DNA of 64,000 nucleotides from Deinococcus malanensis (lineage in GTDB: Bacteria; Deinococcota; Deinococci; Deinococcales; Deinococcaceae): assembly GCF_014647655.1 (NCBI RefSeq), contig NZ_BMPP01000006.1, positions 62,595-126,594 on the forward strand, given 5' to 3'. Shown piece after piece: positions 37,693-54,540 of the stretch (position 1 is its first letter; the number at the start of each line of letters is the position of its first letter). The notes under the pieces were generated by a model. That model saw only the letters and a list, made by a program, of their open reading frames with translations. It did no database searches and was not told where the DNA came from. The position numbers and the translations under genes were made by a program.

Positions 37693-38226
37693 ATGAACAA
37701 GACCCTGCTGACGCTGGCCCTGATTTTTGCCGCCCCCACCGCCCTGGCCGTTGCGCCTTCCTCCAGCTACGTGCAGGTGCAGGACACCGACACCACGGGG
37801 ACCGACACGACCGGCACCGACACCACGGGGACTGACACGACCGGTACCGACGCCACGGGGACCGATGCGACCGGCACAGACACCACAGGGACCGACGCGA
37901 CCGGTACCGATACCACGGGAACCGACACGACTGAGGGCGCTGCTGAAGAAGCTGGCGAAGCCGTGGACGATGCCGCTGCCGCTACCGGCGACGCCGTAGA
38001 CGACGCTGCGGCCGCGACTGGCGAAGCTGTGGATGACGCTGCCACCGCTGCTGACCCCAACGGCGACGGCGTGGTCGACACCAACAACGACGGCACGGCC
38101 GATACCCGTCAGTTCCCCTGGGGCCTGCTGGGCCTGCTGGGTCTGGCCGGTCTGATGGGCCGCAACCGCCCCGCTCCTGTGGTGCACTCCACCACCACGA
38201 CCACCGGCACCCACACCAACCGCTAA
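37693..38226 (+). CDS. WGxxGxxG family secreted protein with Thr-rich repeats, 177 aa
   Basis: Signal peptide KTLLTLALIFAAPTALA, then ten five-residue repeats TDTTG or TDATG, then three acidic Ala-rich repeats (GEAVDDAAAAT type), and a C-terminal WGLLGLLGLAGLMGRN, the WGxxGxxG membrane-anchoring tail, followed by a Thr-rich end. An AGGAGA site precedes the ATG at 37693. Likely a cell-envelope protein. A downstream terminator isolates it. Confidence 0.88.
   Translation: MNKTLLTLALIFAAPTALAVAPSSSYVQVQDTDTTGTDTTGTDTTGTDTTGTDATGTDATGTDTTGTDATGTDTTGTDTTEGAAEEAGEAVDDAAAATGDAVDDAAAATGEAVDDAATAADPNGDGVVDTNNDGTADTRQFPWGLLGLLGLAGLMGRNRPAPVVHSTTTTTGTHTNR
37786..37935 (+). repeat. Ten tandem 15-bp repeats inside the WGxxGxxG gene
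   Basis: Units of the form ACCGACACCACGGGG or ACCGACACGACCGGC repeat ten times without interruption and encode TDTTG/TDATG. Synonymous differences alternate between units, which limits perfect slippage, but copy number may still vary among strains. Confidence 0.95.
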
Positions 38227-38239
38227 GACCAGCGACAGT

Positions 38240-38291
38240 CCAAAGAACGGAGCCACCAGGAGCAGGTTGTCCTGGCGGCTCCATTCTTTGG
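38240..38291 (+). terminator. Strong terminator hairpin
   Basis: CCAAAGAA-GGAGCC-CCAGGA pairs with TCCTGG-GGCTCC-TTCTTTGG, a stem of about 20 bp with small bulges, directly after the WGxxGxxG gene. Confidence 0.85.
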
Positions 38292-38345
38292 TTCACCTTG
38301 AGCGGCGCCCCTGGTCAGCCGACAGGCCTTGACTGACACACGTTG

Positions 38346-38393
38346 CCAGACAAAGCAGCGCCCCCACAACACTGGGGGCGCTGCTTTGTCTGG
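38346..38393 (-). terminator. Terminator hairpin of the single-domain response regulator
   Basis: A perfect 20-bp stem (arms 38346-38365 and 38374-38393) with an 8-nt loop, just after the minus-strand gene that stops at 38407. Confidence 0.85.
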
Positions 38394-38406
38394 CTGTACG
38401 GCAGTA

Positions 38407-38850
38407 TCAGGCACGGGGTGGAAAGCGCACAAAGGTCAGCCAGAAGTGCTCGAAGGCCCGCATGGCGCTCAGGAAGTTCTCGAACCCCACCGGCTTGACC
38501 ACATATCCACTGGCGTGACGCAGATATGAGTTGCGCACATCTTCCTCTGCCTGCGAGGTCGTGAGCATGACCACCGGGATGCTGCTCAGTTCTGGGTCTG
38601 CCTTGATCTCCTCCAGCACTTCCAGACCGTTCTTGCGGGGCATGTTGATATCCATCAGGATCACGTCGGGTCTGGGAGCGCCTGAGTATTCACCTTCACG
38701 CCTCAGGAACCGCAGGGCCTCCACGCCGTCGCGTGCCACGTGCATATGGTTGGGGACGCTGGCGTCCTCAAAGGCTTCCAGTGTCAACAGCACGTCGGGC
38801 TCGTTGTCCTCGACAAGCAGAATTTCAATGTGTGGCTGCAGTTCAGTCAT
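38407..38850 (-). CDS. Single-domain response regulator, Rcp1-like, 147 aa
   Basis: Receiver domain only: ILLVEDNEPD (acidic pocket), DVILMDINMPRKNG with the phospho-accepting Asp, PVVMLTTSQAEED (Thr), and YVVKPVGFENF (Lys). These resemble the phytochrome-linked Rcp1 class and often relay signals without DNA binding. The ATG at 38850 begins the domain directly. No histidine kinase gene is adjacent. Confidence 0.9.
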   Translation of the reverse strand: MTELQPHIEILLVEDNEPDVLLTLEAFEDASVPNHMHVARDGVEALRFLRREGEYSGAPRPDVILMDINMPRKNGLEVLEEIKADPELSSIPVVMLTTSQAEEDVRNSYLRHASGYVVKPVGFENFLSAMRAFEHFWLTFVRFPPRA

Positions 38851-39220
38851 ACGTAGAAGGAGGGCGTTGCCGCCAGGAGGGTGAAGCAGGTACCGCTTCA
38901 CTGCTCAGACGCGGAGCCCGGCCACAAACGGTCTCCGTGATGCCCCACGATATTACGGCAGATCGGCAGCTTGATACCATCGTTCCTGAACATATCAAGC
39001 TGACACCGGTCCCGGAGCAAGCTAAAGGTCTATTTACAGAAGCCAGGCGTCTGGCACCTGTCTCCGACCCTCACCGTGCCTCAGGGCGTGCCGCCGACCA
39101 GATGCTCCGGAGTCCTTCGGGTTCTGCTGCAGGTGGCAGGGAGATCAGGCGGGTACCGTAGGGCCCTGTCTCTGTTCCTGGAGGATCACGTCATCACGTC
39201 AGACGACTGGGAAGGCCAGG
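38851..39220. other. 370-nt gap; possible small plus-strand ORF 38940-39161
   Basis: An ATG at 38940 opens a 73-codon frame (MPHDITADRQLDTIVPEHIK onward) ending near 39161. It has no clear promoter or ribosome site and lies between two minus-strand regulator genes. It may be spurious. No other feature was seen. Confidence 0.3.
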
Positions 39221-39907
<687 letters not shown>

Positions 39908-40265
39908 GAAGGCAGCATGACCACGAAAAGCCCGGTGCAGGGCGCAGCCGGCCATCAGGGTGGAACAGAAAACAGAAAAAACGCCGTACAGGTCGAAGAG
40001 TTTAGAGTCTTACACTCTCCAGCATGCTGTCCAGCAGCACCTGCACAGGCTGGGCCTCAGCCCGCTGGAGATGACGTGAAAGGGTTCACGCGCGGCCGGG
40101 ACCGTGTGCTAGCCTGAGGCTATCGCGTTCAGGTTCCGCCGTCTGTTTCCCAGACTGGCCGCGCCGGACGACAAAACCGCACGCATGGCCGCCGATGCGG
40201 GGGCCGCAAGCCTCTCATCACAACGCATGGCCCCCGCATTGGGCCCCCGCGAAATGGAGTTCCAG
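39908..40265 (+). promoter_or_regulatory. Long leader of the RNase J gene with a possible 16-codon leader ORF
   Basis: TACACT at 40011-40016 lies 7 nt before an ATG at 40024 that opens MLSSSTCTGWASARWR followed by TGA (40072-40074). If transcription starts there, the RNase J message has a leader of about 240 nt. The leader carries strong hairpins (see separate entry). Divergent control of the DrRRA-like gene must also lie here. Confidence 0.4.
40195..40250 (+). promoter_or_regulatory. Alternative hairpins directly before the RNase J start
   Basis: ATGCGGGGGCC (40195-40205) is perfectly complementary to GGCCCCCGCAT (40229-40239, 11 bp) and also to GGCCCCCGC (40242-40250, 9 bp). The two pairings exclude each other, and the ribosome site GGAG (40256-40259) follows immediately. 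Confidence 0.5.
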
Positions 40266-41942
<1,677 letters not shown>

Positions 41943-41957
41943 GACATATCAATGAAC

Positions 41958-41999
41958 CAGCAAGGGGGCCAGGAGCAGTCACTCCTGGCCCCCTTGCTG
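41958..41999. terminator. Terminator after RNase J
   Basis: CAGCAAGGGGGCCAGGAG pairs with CTCCTGGCCCCCTTGCTG (18 bp, 6-nt loop). It serves the plus-strand rnj gene and, in the other direction, the convergent small gene. Confidence 0.9.
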
Positions 42000-42008
42000 A
42001 TCCCGAGG

Positions 42009-42206
42009 TCAGTCCTCGATGATGGTGGTGGTCGTGGTGGTCGTCTCGGTCACTTCTGGAGCTGGCCGGACCGGCACTTCCTGATGAACCTCGCGGTGCT
42101 CGGTATGGGTGTGGGTCTCGGTGCCGCCGATGGTGCCGGAGGAGTGGGACTCCTTAACCTCAGTCGTTTCGGACCGTGAAACAATGGTGTCGTCTCTTCC
42201 TGTCAT
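42009..42206 (-). CDS. Small Thr-rich hydrophilic protein, 65 aa
   Basis: AGGAGG precedes the ATG at 42206 by 6 nt. The protein is highly charged, with His/Glu/Thr stretches (HTHTEHREVHQEV) and a Thr run near the end (ETTTTTTTIIED). It is probably disordered. The low-complexity style recalls stress-related or desiccation-linked small proteins, but that is speculation. Confidence 0.65.
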   Translation of the reverse strand: MTGRDDTIVSRSETTEVKESHSSGTIGGTETHTHTEHREVHQEVPVRPAPEVTETTTTTTTIIED

Positions 42207-42347
42207 GCCTGACCTCCTGTCATTGAAATGGACCTTCAGGGTAGACGAGCAGGCTGAGGAAAGCGGGCAGCATTAATTATTCGGCAAGTGCAGCGGGTCA
42301 CCCCGCTTCAGCGCGGTCTTGCCCACCTTCCTCCCACCGACCCATGC

Positions 42348-42353
42348 GATAAT
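42348..42353 (+). promoter_or_regulatory. Leaderless-type -10 box of clpP
   Basis: GATAAT lies 7 nt before the clpP ATG, compatible with a leaderless clpP-clpX transcript. Confidence 0.5.
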
Positions 42354-42360
42354 GCCGCCC

Positions 42361-44165
<1,805 letters not shown>

Positions 44166-44298
44166 TAGCAACGTAAATTACAGCACCCTGCGCCCCGGCT
44201 CCCTAGAATCTCTGGACACTTCGGGCGGGGGTGTTGTCTTTTATATCCTCGCGGTACACTCAAACATTCCCGCCTAAGCGCGGTCTCAAGGAGCAAGC

Positions 44299-46731
<2,433 letters not shown>

Positions 46732-46748
46732 CCTGTTTAAAAAGCTAA

Positions 46749-46774
46749 GCCGCCCCCACTTCGGTGGGGGCGGC
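46749..46774. terminator. Bidirectional terminator between lon and pilT
   Basis: GCCGCCCCCAC TTCG GTGGGGGCGGC: an 11-bp stem with a stable UUCG-type loop, between the convergent genes lon and pilT. Confidence 0.9.
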
Positions 46775-46888
46775 TCGCCTATGAGTGGCTATGCAGTTCA
46801 CTTCTCTGGAGCCTGTTTGGAACAGGAGCGTAGCGCCAAGGTGGCTTCACGGCGCAGCGCTCATCCCCCACTTTTCTCTTACCAGCAC

Positions 46889-48139
46889 TCAGCGGCGGCC
46901 GAATGGGTTACTGCTGCCGCCGGATGTGGCGGCGACGCCGCCCCGCCCTGTATCTCCGCCCCGGCCCGCTGCCGTGCCCGAAGCTGCTGCGGCTGGCGCC
47001 GGCGCAAAGGCGCCGGGCCCCGTGCCACCGGGGACACCGAGGCTGGCGGCCATGCCGGTGCTGGCGTTCGGATCGTTGGCCAGCCGGGCAAATTCCTTGG
47101 CGTCCACGGCGCGCTCGCTGCCCACGTCGAAGCTGATCATGCGGCGGCGGTACAGGTTGGCCAGGAAGGCGTCCATGGTGACCATGCCTTCGCGTGCGCC
47201 GGTCTGCATCACGCTGGTGATCTGGAAGGTCTTGCCCTCACGGATCAGGGCCCGCACGGCCGGGTTGGCAATCAGCAGCTCGTAGGCCAGGATGCGCCCG
47301 GCGCCGTCCAGGCGTGGCAGCAGCTGCTGGGTCATGACCGCCACCAGGTTGTTGGCCAGCTGCACGCGGATCTGCTCCTGCTGCTCTTCAGGAAACACGT
47401 CCACGATACGGTCGATCGATTCGGGCGCTGAGTTGGTGTGCAGCGTGCCCATCACCAGGTGCCCCGTTTCGGCAGCAGTCACAGCCGCCTTGATCGTCTC
47501 GTAATCACGCATTTCGCCCACCAGAATCACGTCGGGGGCCTGACGCAGCACCGCGCGCAGCGCCGCCTCGAAGTCCATGGTATCGGTGCCCACCTCACGC
47601 TGGTTGATGATGCTCTGCTTGTGCGTGTGCATGAACTCGATGGGGTCCTCGATGGTCATGATGTGCATCTTCTTGGTGGTATTGATGTAATCGATCATGG
47701 CCGCCAGCGTGGTGCTCTTGCCCGAGCCCGTCGGACCGGTGACCAGCACCAGACCACGCGGCGCGTTGGCGATGTCGATCACCTGCTGCGGCAGTCCCAT
47801 CTCCTGTGCGCTCTTGATCTTGGTGGGAATCAGACGCATCACGCCGCCCACATTGCCGCGCTGCATAAAGGCGTTCACACGGAAGCGCGCCTTTTCTCCC
47901 AGGGCGAAGGAGAAGTCCAGCTCGCGCTTTTCCTCGAAGGTCCGCTGCTGCTTCTCGTTCATCATCGAGTACATCAGCTTGCGGGTCTCGGTGGCGGGCA
48001 GTTCAGCAAAGCCCTGGGAGTCGTACACGCCGTGCAGCTTGAACTGCGGGGGCAGACCGACGGTCAGGATCACGTCGGACGCGCCTTTCTCGGCGGCGAA
48101 ACGCAGGATATCGGTGATGTCAACAGATGCTTGTGTCAT
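46889..48139 (-). CDS. pilT: Type IV pilus retraction ATPase PilT, 416 aa
   Basis: Secretion-ATPase motifs in order: Walker A GPTGSGKSTTLAAM, Asp box MTIEDPIEFMH, Walker B ILVGEMRDYET and His box HLVMGTLHTN. The N-terminal PAS-like part begins ITDILRFAAEKGASDV. The C-terminus adds an Ala/Gly/Pro-rich tail of about 50 aa, not typical of shorter PilT. It retracts pili for twitching and DNA uptake. The pilB gene lies 36 nt upstream. Confidence 0.95.
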   Translation of the reverse strand: MTQASVDITDILRFAAEKGASDVILTVGLPPQFKLHGVYDSQGFAELPATETRKLMYSMMNEKQQRTFEEKRELDFSFALGEKARFRVNAFMQRGNVGGVMRLIPTKIKSAQEMGLPQQVIDIANAPRGLVLVTGPTGSGKSTTLAAMIDYINTTKKMHIMTIEDPIEFMHTHKQSIINQREVGTDTMDFEAALRAVLRQAPDVILVGEMRDYETIKAAVTAAETGHLVMGTLHTNSAPESIDRIVDVFPEEQQEQIRVQLANNLVAVMTQQLLPRLDGAGRILAYELLIANPAVRALIREGKTFQITSVMQTGAREGMVTMDAFLANLYRRRMISFDVGSERAVDAKEFARLANDPNASTGMAASLGVPGGTGPGAFAPAPAAAASGTAAGRGGDTGRGGVAATSGGSSNPFGRR

Positions 48140-48175
48140 GGCAAACCTCTACAAAGGGAGTGGGGAGCGGAGGGC

Positions 48176-50860
<2,685 letters not shown>

Positions 50861-50937
50861 GCTGTTCCTCCATATGTCGTGTTAGGGGTAAGAGTACGAG
50901 ATTCATATTCGTGCAGCCCCGCGGGGCGCAGGCGGGC

Positions 50938-51438
50938 TCAGGGATTCCAGTCATGGCCGTAGCGCCTCAATACGGCGCGTTCCAGGGTGCGGGCCGCGCG
51001 GGTGTGCGGCAGGGCGTTGTCGATCAGCGGACGGACCAGCACGGTGTGCAGGCCACAGAGGTTGCCACCCAGCACGTCCGTAAACAGCTGGTCTCCCACC
51101 ATGCCGACCTGGGTGGGCGGCAGTTGAAGCTGAGTCAGGGCGCGGCGGTAGGCCCGGGGGTTGGGCTTGCCGGCCATGCCGACTCCCGCGAACCCCAGTT
51201 TGTCCAGCCAGAAGGCCGCACGCCGGCCCGTAGCGTTGCTCAGCAGATACAGGCGGATCCCGGCCTGACGCAGTTCGCTGGCCCAGCGCACCATGTCGTG
51301 AACCTCGTCGTAACTGCCGTAGGGCACCAGAGTGTTGTCCAGGTCCAGCAGCAGCCCACGCAGGCCGCGCGCCGCCAGGAACTCGGGGGTGATCTGCGTG
51401 ATGTGGTCGATCACGTCGTTGGGCCGCAGCAGGCTCAT
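50938..51438 (-). CDS. YqeG family HAD phosphatase, 166 aa
   Basis: HAD motif I LLLDLDNTLVPYG (nucleophile Asp), motif II LYLLSNATG and GKPNPRAYRRAL with later MVGDQLFTDVLGG match the YqeG/HAD-IIIA family. The ATG at 51438 overlaps the stop of the pgeF-like gene (ATGA), so translation is coupled. Substrate not known with certainty. Confidence 0.9.
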   Translation of the reverse strand: MSLLRPNDVIDHITQITPEFLAARGLRGLLLDLDNTLVPYGSYDEVHDMVRWASELRQAGIRLYLLSNATGRRAAFWLDKLGFAGVGMAGKPNPRAYRRALTQLQLPPTQVGMVGDQLFTDVLGGNLCGLHTVLVRPLIDNALPHTRAARTLERAVLRRYGHDWNP

Positions 51439-52223
51439 GCCGGCACCTCTCCGGGCTGGGCGCGCCCGATCACAGCCCACATCCGGCCGGTGCGGCCCGC
51501 GTCCCGACGGTAGGAATAGAAGTCTTCCTCGGTCGAGCAGCGTCCGCTGAGCCATACGTTGCCTTCGGGAACGCCAGCTTCACGCAGCACACTCCGGTTG
51601 GCCGCCGCGAGGTCCAGGTGCACACGCCCCTCGTTCGGCAGGACCGCGTGGCCCAGACCAGCCTGCTGAAACTGCCCGGCCACATCTGGGCTGACCTCGT
51701 ACCGCGCCCCGCAGATGCCCGGTCCCACAGCCACCTTCAGGCGTTCGGGCGCTGCCCCCAGCCGGGTCATGGCCTGCACGGTGTGCGCGGCAATTCGCCC
51801 CAGCGTGCCCTTCCAGCCCGCGTGGGCCGCACCGATCACGCCTGCCTGGGGATCTTCGAACAGAATCGGGTAGCAGTCCGCCGTACCGATGGCCAGCAGC
51901 ACCCCAGCCCGGTCGGTGACCAGGGCGTCGCCGGTCCACAGGCCAGGACCCTGGGCGGTGATGACGTCGGTACCGTGAACCTGGGTCAGGCGGGCATAGG
52001 AGGCCGGGGAAAAGCCGAGGGCCGCACTGAGGCGTCGGCGATTTTCCTCGACCGCCCGGGAGTCGTCTTCCCGGTCGTCGAGGTTCAGACCGCCGCTGGC
52101 AGCAGCGCCGCGCGGAGCACCGAAGACACCCGTCGATACTCCACCTGCGCGCGTGGTGAACGCGTGCGGCGCCGTGAGATGAGGAGCGCGGAGCAGCATC
52201 AGGACTTCAGTATCGGCGCTCAT
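51435..52223 (-). CDS. pgeF: Peptidoglycan editing factor PgeF (YfiH/LACC1 family), 262 aa
   Basis: Family motifs: LTQVHGTDVI, GDALVTDRAGVLLAIGTADCYPILF, AHAGWKGTLGRI and VGPGICGARYEV, with the His and Cys metal ligands. Members are multicopper-oxidase-unrelated enzymes that edit peptidoglycan precursors and also cleave nucleosides. It is coupled to the HAD gene and divergent from fabI. Confidence 0.93.
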   Translation of the reverse strand: MSADTEVLMLLRAPHLTAPHAFTTRAGGVSTGVFGAPRGAAASGGLNLDDREDDSRAVEENRRRLSAALGFSPASYARLTQVHGTDVITAQGPGLWTGDALVTDRAGVLLAIGTADCYPILFEDPQAGVIGAAHAGWKGTLGRIAAHTVQAMTRLGAAPERLKVAVGPGICGARYEVSPDVAGQFQQAGLGHAVLPNEGRVHLDLAAANRSVLREAGVPEGNVWLSGRCSTEEDFYSYRRDAGRTGRMWAVIGRAQPGEVPA

Positions 52224-52328
52224 GTCTTCCCCGATTCTGACTGCTGATCATGAGGTCCGGGGTGAAGAGAGACCAGCATGCAGCCGGGCAGCTTGCACCG
52301 GCTTCAGCCATCTGGTGGCCCACGCTGC

Positions 52329-52334
52329 TAGAGT
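52329..52334 (+). promoter_or_regulatory. Leaderless-type -10 box of fabI
   Basis: TAGAGT lies 7 nt before the ATG of fabI. Confidence 0.6.
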
Positions 52335-52341
52335 CTCGGGC

Positions 52342-53124
52342 ATGAGTGTGAGCGTTGACCTTTCCGGCAAGACGGCCCTGGTAATGGGCGTGGCCAATTC
52401 CCGCAGCCTGGGCTGGGCCATTGCCGAGCAGTTGCTCAAAGCCGGAGCCCGCGTGGGCTTTTCCTACCAGGGCGAGAGGTTGCAGGGTGAGCTCCAGAAG
52501 CTGACAGCAGGCCACGAGAACACCTGGATCCAGCAGGCCGACGCGACCAGCGAGGAAGATATGACAGCTCTCTTCGCCCGGGTCAAAGACGAGTTTGGAC
52601 ACCTGGATATCCTGGTGCACTCGATTGCGTATGCGCCGCGCGCTTCCATGGAAGGCCGCTTCCTCGACACCACCCCCGAAGACTGGAACACGGCCCTGAC
52701 TGTCAGTGCCTACACGCTGGTGTCGGCCGCACGTCACGCTGAGCCGATGCTCCGAAAGGGCTCGAGCATCGTGAGCCTGACCTACCACGCCTCGCAGCAG
52801 GTGGTTCCCAAATACAACGTGATGGGCGTGGCCAAGGCCGCACTGGAAGCCGCCACCCGCTACCTGGCTGCTGATTTCGGCGAACGCGAGATCCGCATCA
52901 ACACCATCAGCGCGGGCCCCATGCGCACCATCGCGGCGCGCAGCATTCCCGGCTTCGGCGGGCTGTACGACAAGGGCGCGCGTAACGCGGCGTTTGGCCG
53001 CAACGCCACCCCGGAAGAGGTCGGCAAGCTGGCCCTGTTTCTGCTCTCGGACCTGGGCACTGGCGTCACCGGGCAGACGGTCTATGTGGACGCTGGCCTG
53101 AGCATCATGACTGTCAAGGAGTAA
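52342..53124 (+). CDS. fabI: Enoyl-ACP reductase FabI, 260 aa
   Basis: A short-chain dehydrogenase fold with the FabI-type cofactor loop GVANSRSLGWAIA, HSIAYAPRASMEG, and the catalytic YNVMGVAKAALEAATRYLA (Tyr-x6-Lys). It reduces enoyl-ACP in fatty acid synthesis and is the target class of triclosan. Length and C-terminus are normal. A TAGAGT box sits 7 nt upstream and a terminator follows. Confidence 0.96.
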   Translation: MSVSVDLSGKTALVMGVANSRSLGWAIAEQLLKAGARVGFSYQGERLQGELQKLTAGHENTWIQQADATSEEDMTALFARVKDEFGHLDILVHSIAYAPRASMEGRFLDTTPEDWNTALTVSAYTLVSAARHAEPMLRKGSSIVSLTYHASQQVVPKYNVMGVAKAALEAATRYLAADFGEREIRINTISAGPMRTIAARSIPGFGGLYDKGARNAAFGRNATPEEVGKLALFLLSDLGTGVTGQTVYVDAGLSIMTVKE

Positions 53125-53140
53125 GGGCAGGCCCATGACA

Positions 53141-53174
53141 AGGCGGCCTGGGTGCAACTCCACCCAGGCCGCCT
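53141..53174 (+). terminator. Terminator after fabI
   Basis: AGGCGGCCTGGGTG and CACCCAGGCCGCCT form a perfect 14-bp stem with a 6-nt loop, followed by GCTTTAT. Confidence 0.88.
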
Positions 53175-53201
53175 GCTTTATGGCGGTCCCCTCAGCCCGG
53201 C

Positions 53202-53207
53202 TATGAT
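53202..53207 (+). promoter_or_regulatory. Leaderless-type -10 box of the isochorismatase-like gene
   Basis: TATGAT lies 7 nt before the ATG at 53215. Confidence 0.55.
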
Positions 53208-53214
53208 CAGGGGC

Positions 53215-53628
53215 ATGAACCGGACGGCCACGGCACTCCTGCTCCTGAACGCGCAGCGTCATTACCTAGAAGACCAGCCGGATGAGCCAGCGCTGTCACG
53301 GGCCTGGCGGGCCCAGGTCCAGGCCGCGCGTGAAGCCGGGCACCTGCTGGTGTTCGTGCAGTGGGACGGACACGAGGGCACCTCAGGCGAAACCTTCACC
53401 CGGGGCTGGGTCATCCACCCTGATCTGCGCGCCGAGGCGGGTGACCTGCGGGTGCGGGCCACCTCCCCGGACGCGTTCGATGGCAGCGGACTCGACACCC
53501 TGCTGCGAAGCCTGGGGGTTCAGGTGGTGGAGCTGCTGGCCCTGCCGGGCAGCGAGGAGGGCGAGGTCACCACCCGCAGTGCACAGGCTCTGGGTTACAC
53601 CGTCAATCTGGTGCTGAGCCAAGCCTGA
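53215..53628 (+). CDS. Isochorismatase-fold protein lacking the catalytic triad, 137 aa
   Basis: The fold is recognised from ATALLLLNAQRHYLED at the N-terminus, LLVFVQWDGHEG and TSPDAFDGSGLDTLLRSLGV. The three catalytic residues of cysteine hydrolases are absent: the first-strand Asp is Asn (LLLNAQ), the Lys before the DAF motif is missing, and the Cys position reads Glu in GSEEGEVTTRSA. It is shorter than usual (about 180 aa). It is probably a pseudoenzyme, with a binding or structural role. TATGAT lies 7 nt before the ATG. Confidence 0.75.
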   Translation: MNRTATALLLLNAQRHYLEDQPDEPALSRAWRAQVQAAREAGHLLVFVQWDGHEGTSGETFTRGWVIHPDLRAEAGDLRVRATSPDAFDGSGLDTLLRSLGVQVVELLALPGSEEGEVTTRSAQALGYTVNLVLSQA

Positions 53629-53814
53629 CAGCGGTATTCCGTTGCGCCAACGGGAGGAGCGCACTTCCGTCTATTTCCCTTCAACCAGTTACTCGCTCCG
53701 CTTGTCCCACAGCAGTTGAGGGTTTCGACTGTCCCCTGCTGTAGTGCCCACCATGAGGGTCAGGTGGATAGACGGGCGGTGTACTTTCCCGGCTTGTCTG
53801 GGTAAGCTGGACAC

Positions 53815-54510
<696 letters not shown>

Positions 54511-54519
<9 letters not shown>

Positions 54520-54540
54520 CGCAGTCAGGCGTCAGCCCAG
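54511..54540. terminator. Bidirectional terminator overlapping two stop codons
   Basis: CTGGGCTGACGC and GCGTCAGCCCAG form a perfect 12-bp stem with a 6-nt loop. The arms contain the ends of both the iclR-type gene and the dynamin-like gene, an unusually compact convergent junction. Confidence 0.75.

Noticed and set aside
37786..37935. CRISPR-like array
   Set aside because: The 15-bp units are contiguous without spacers and encode in-frame TDTTG repeats.
44234..44260. TTGTCT...TACACT promoter for lon
   Set aside because: The spacer is only 15 bp, so it is not called as a feature, although it remains the best visible candidate downstream of the HAIR site.
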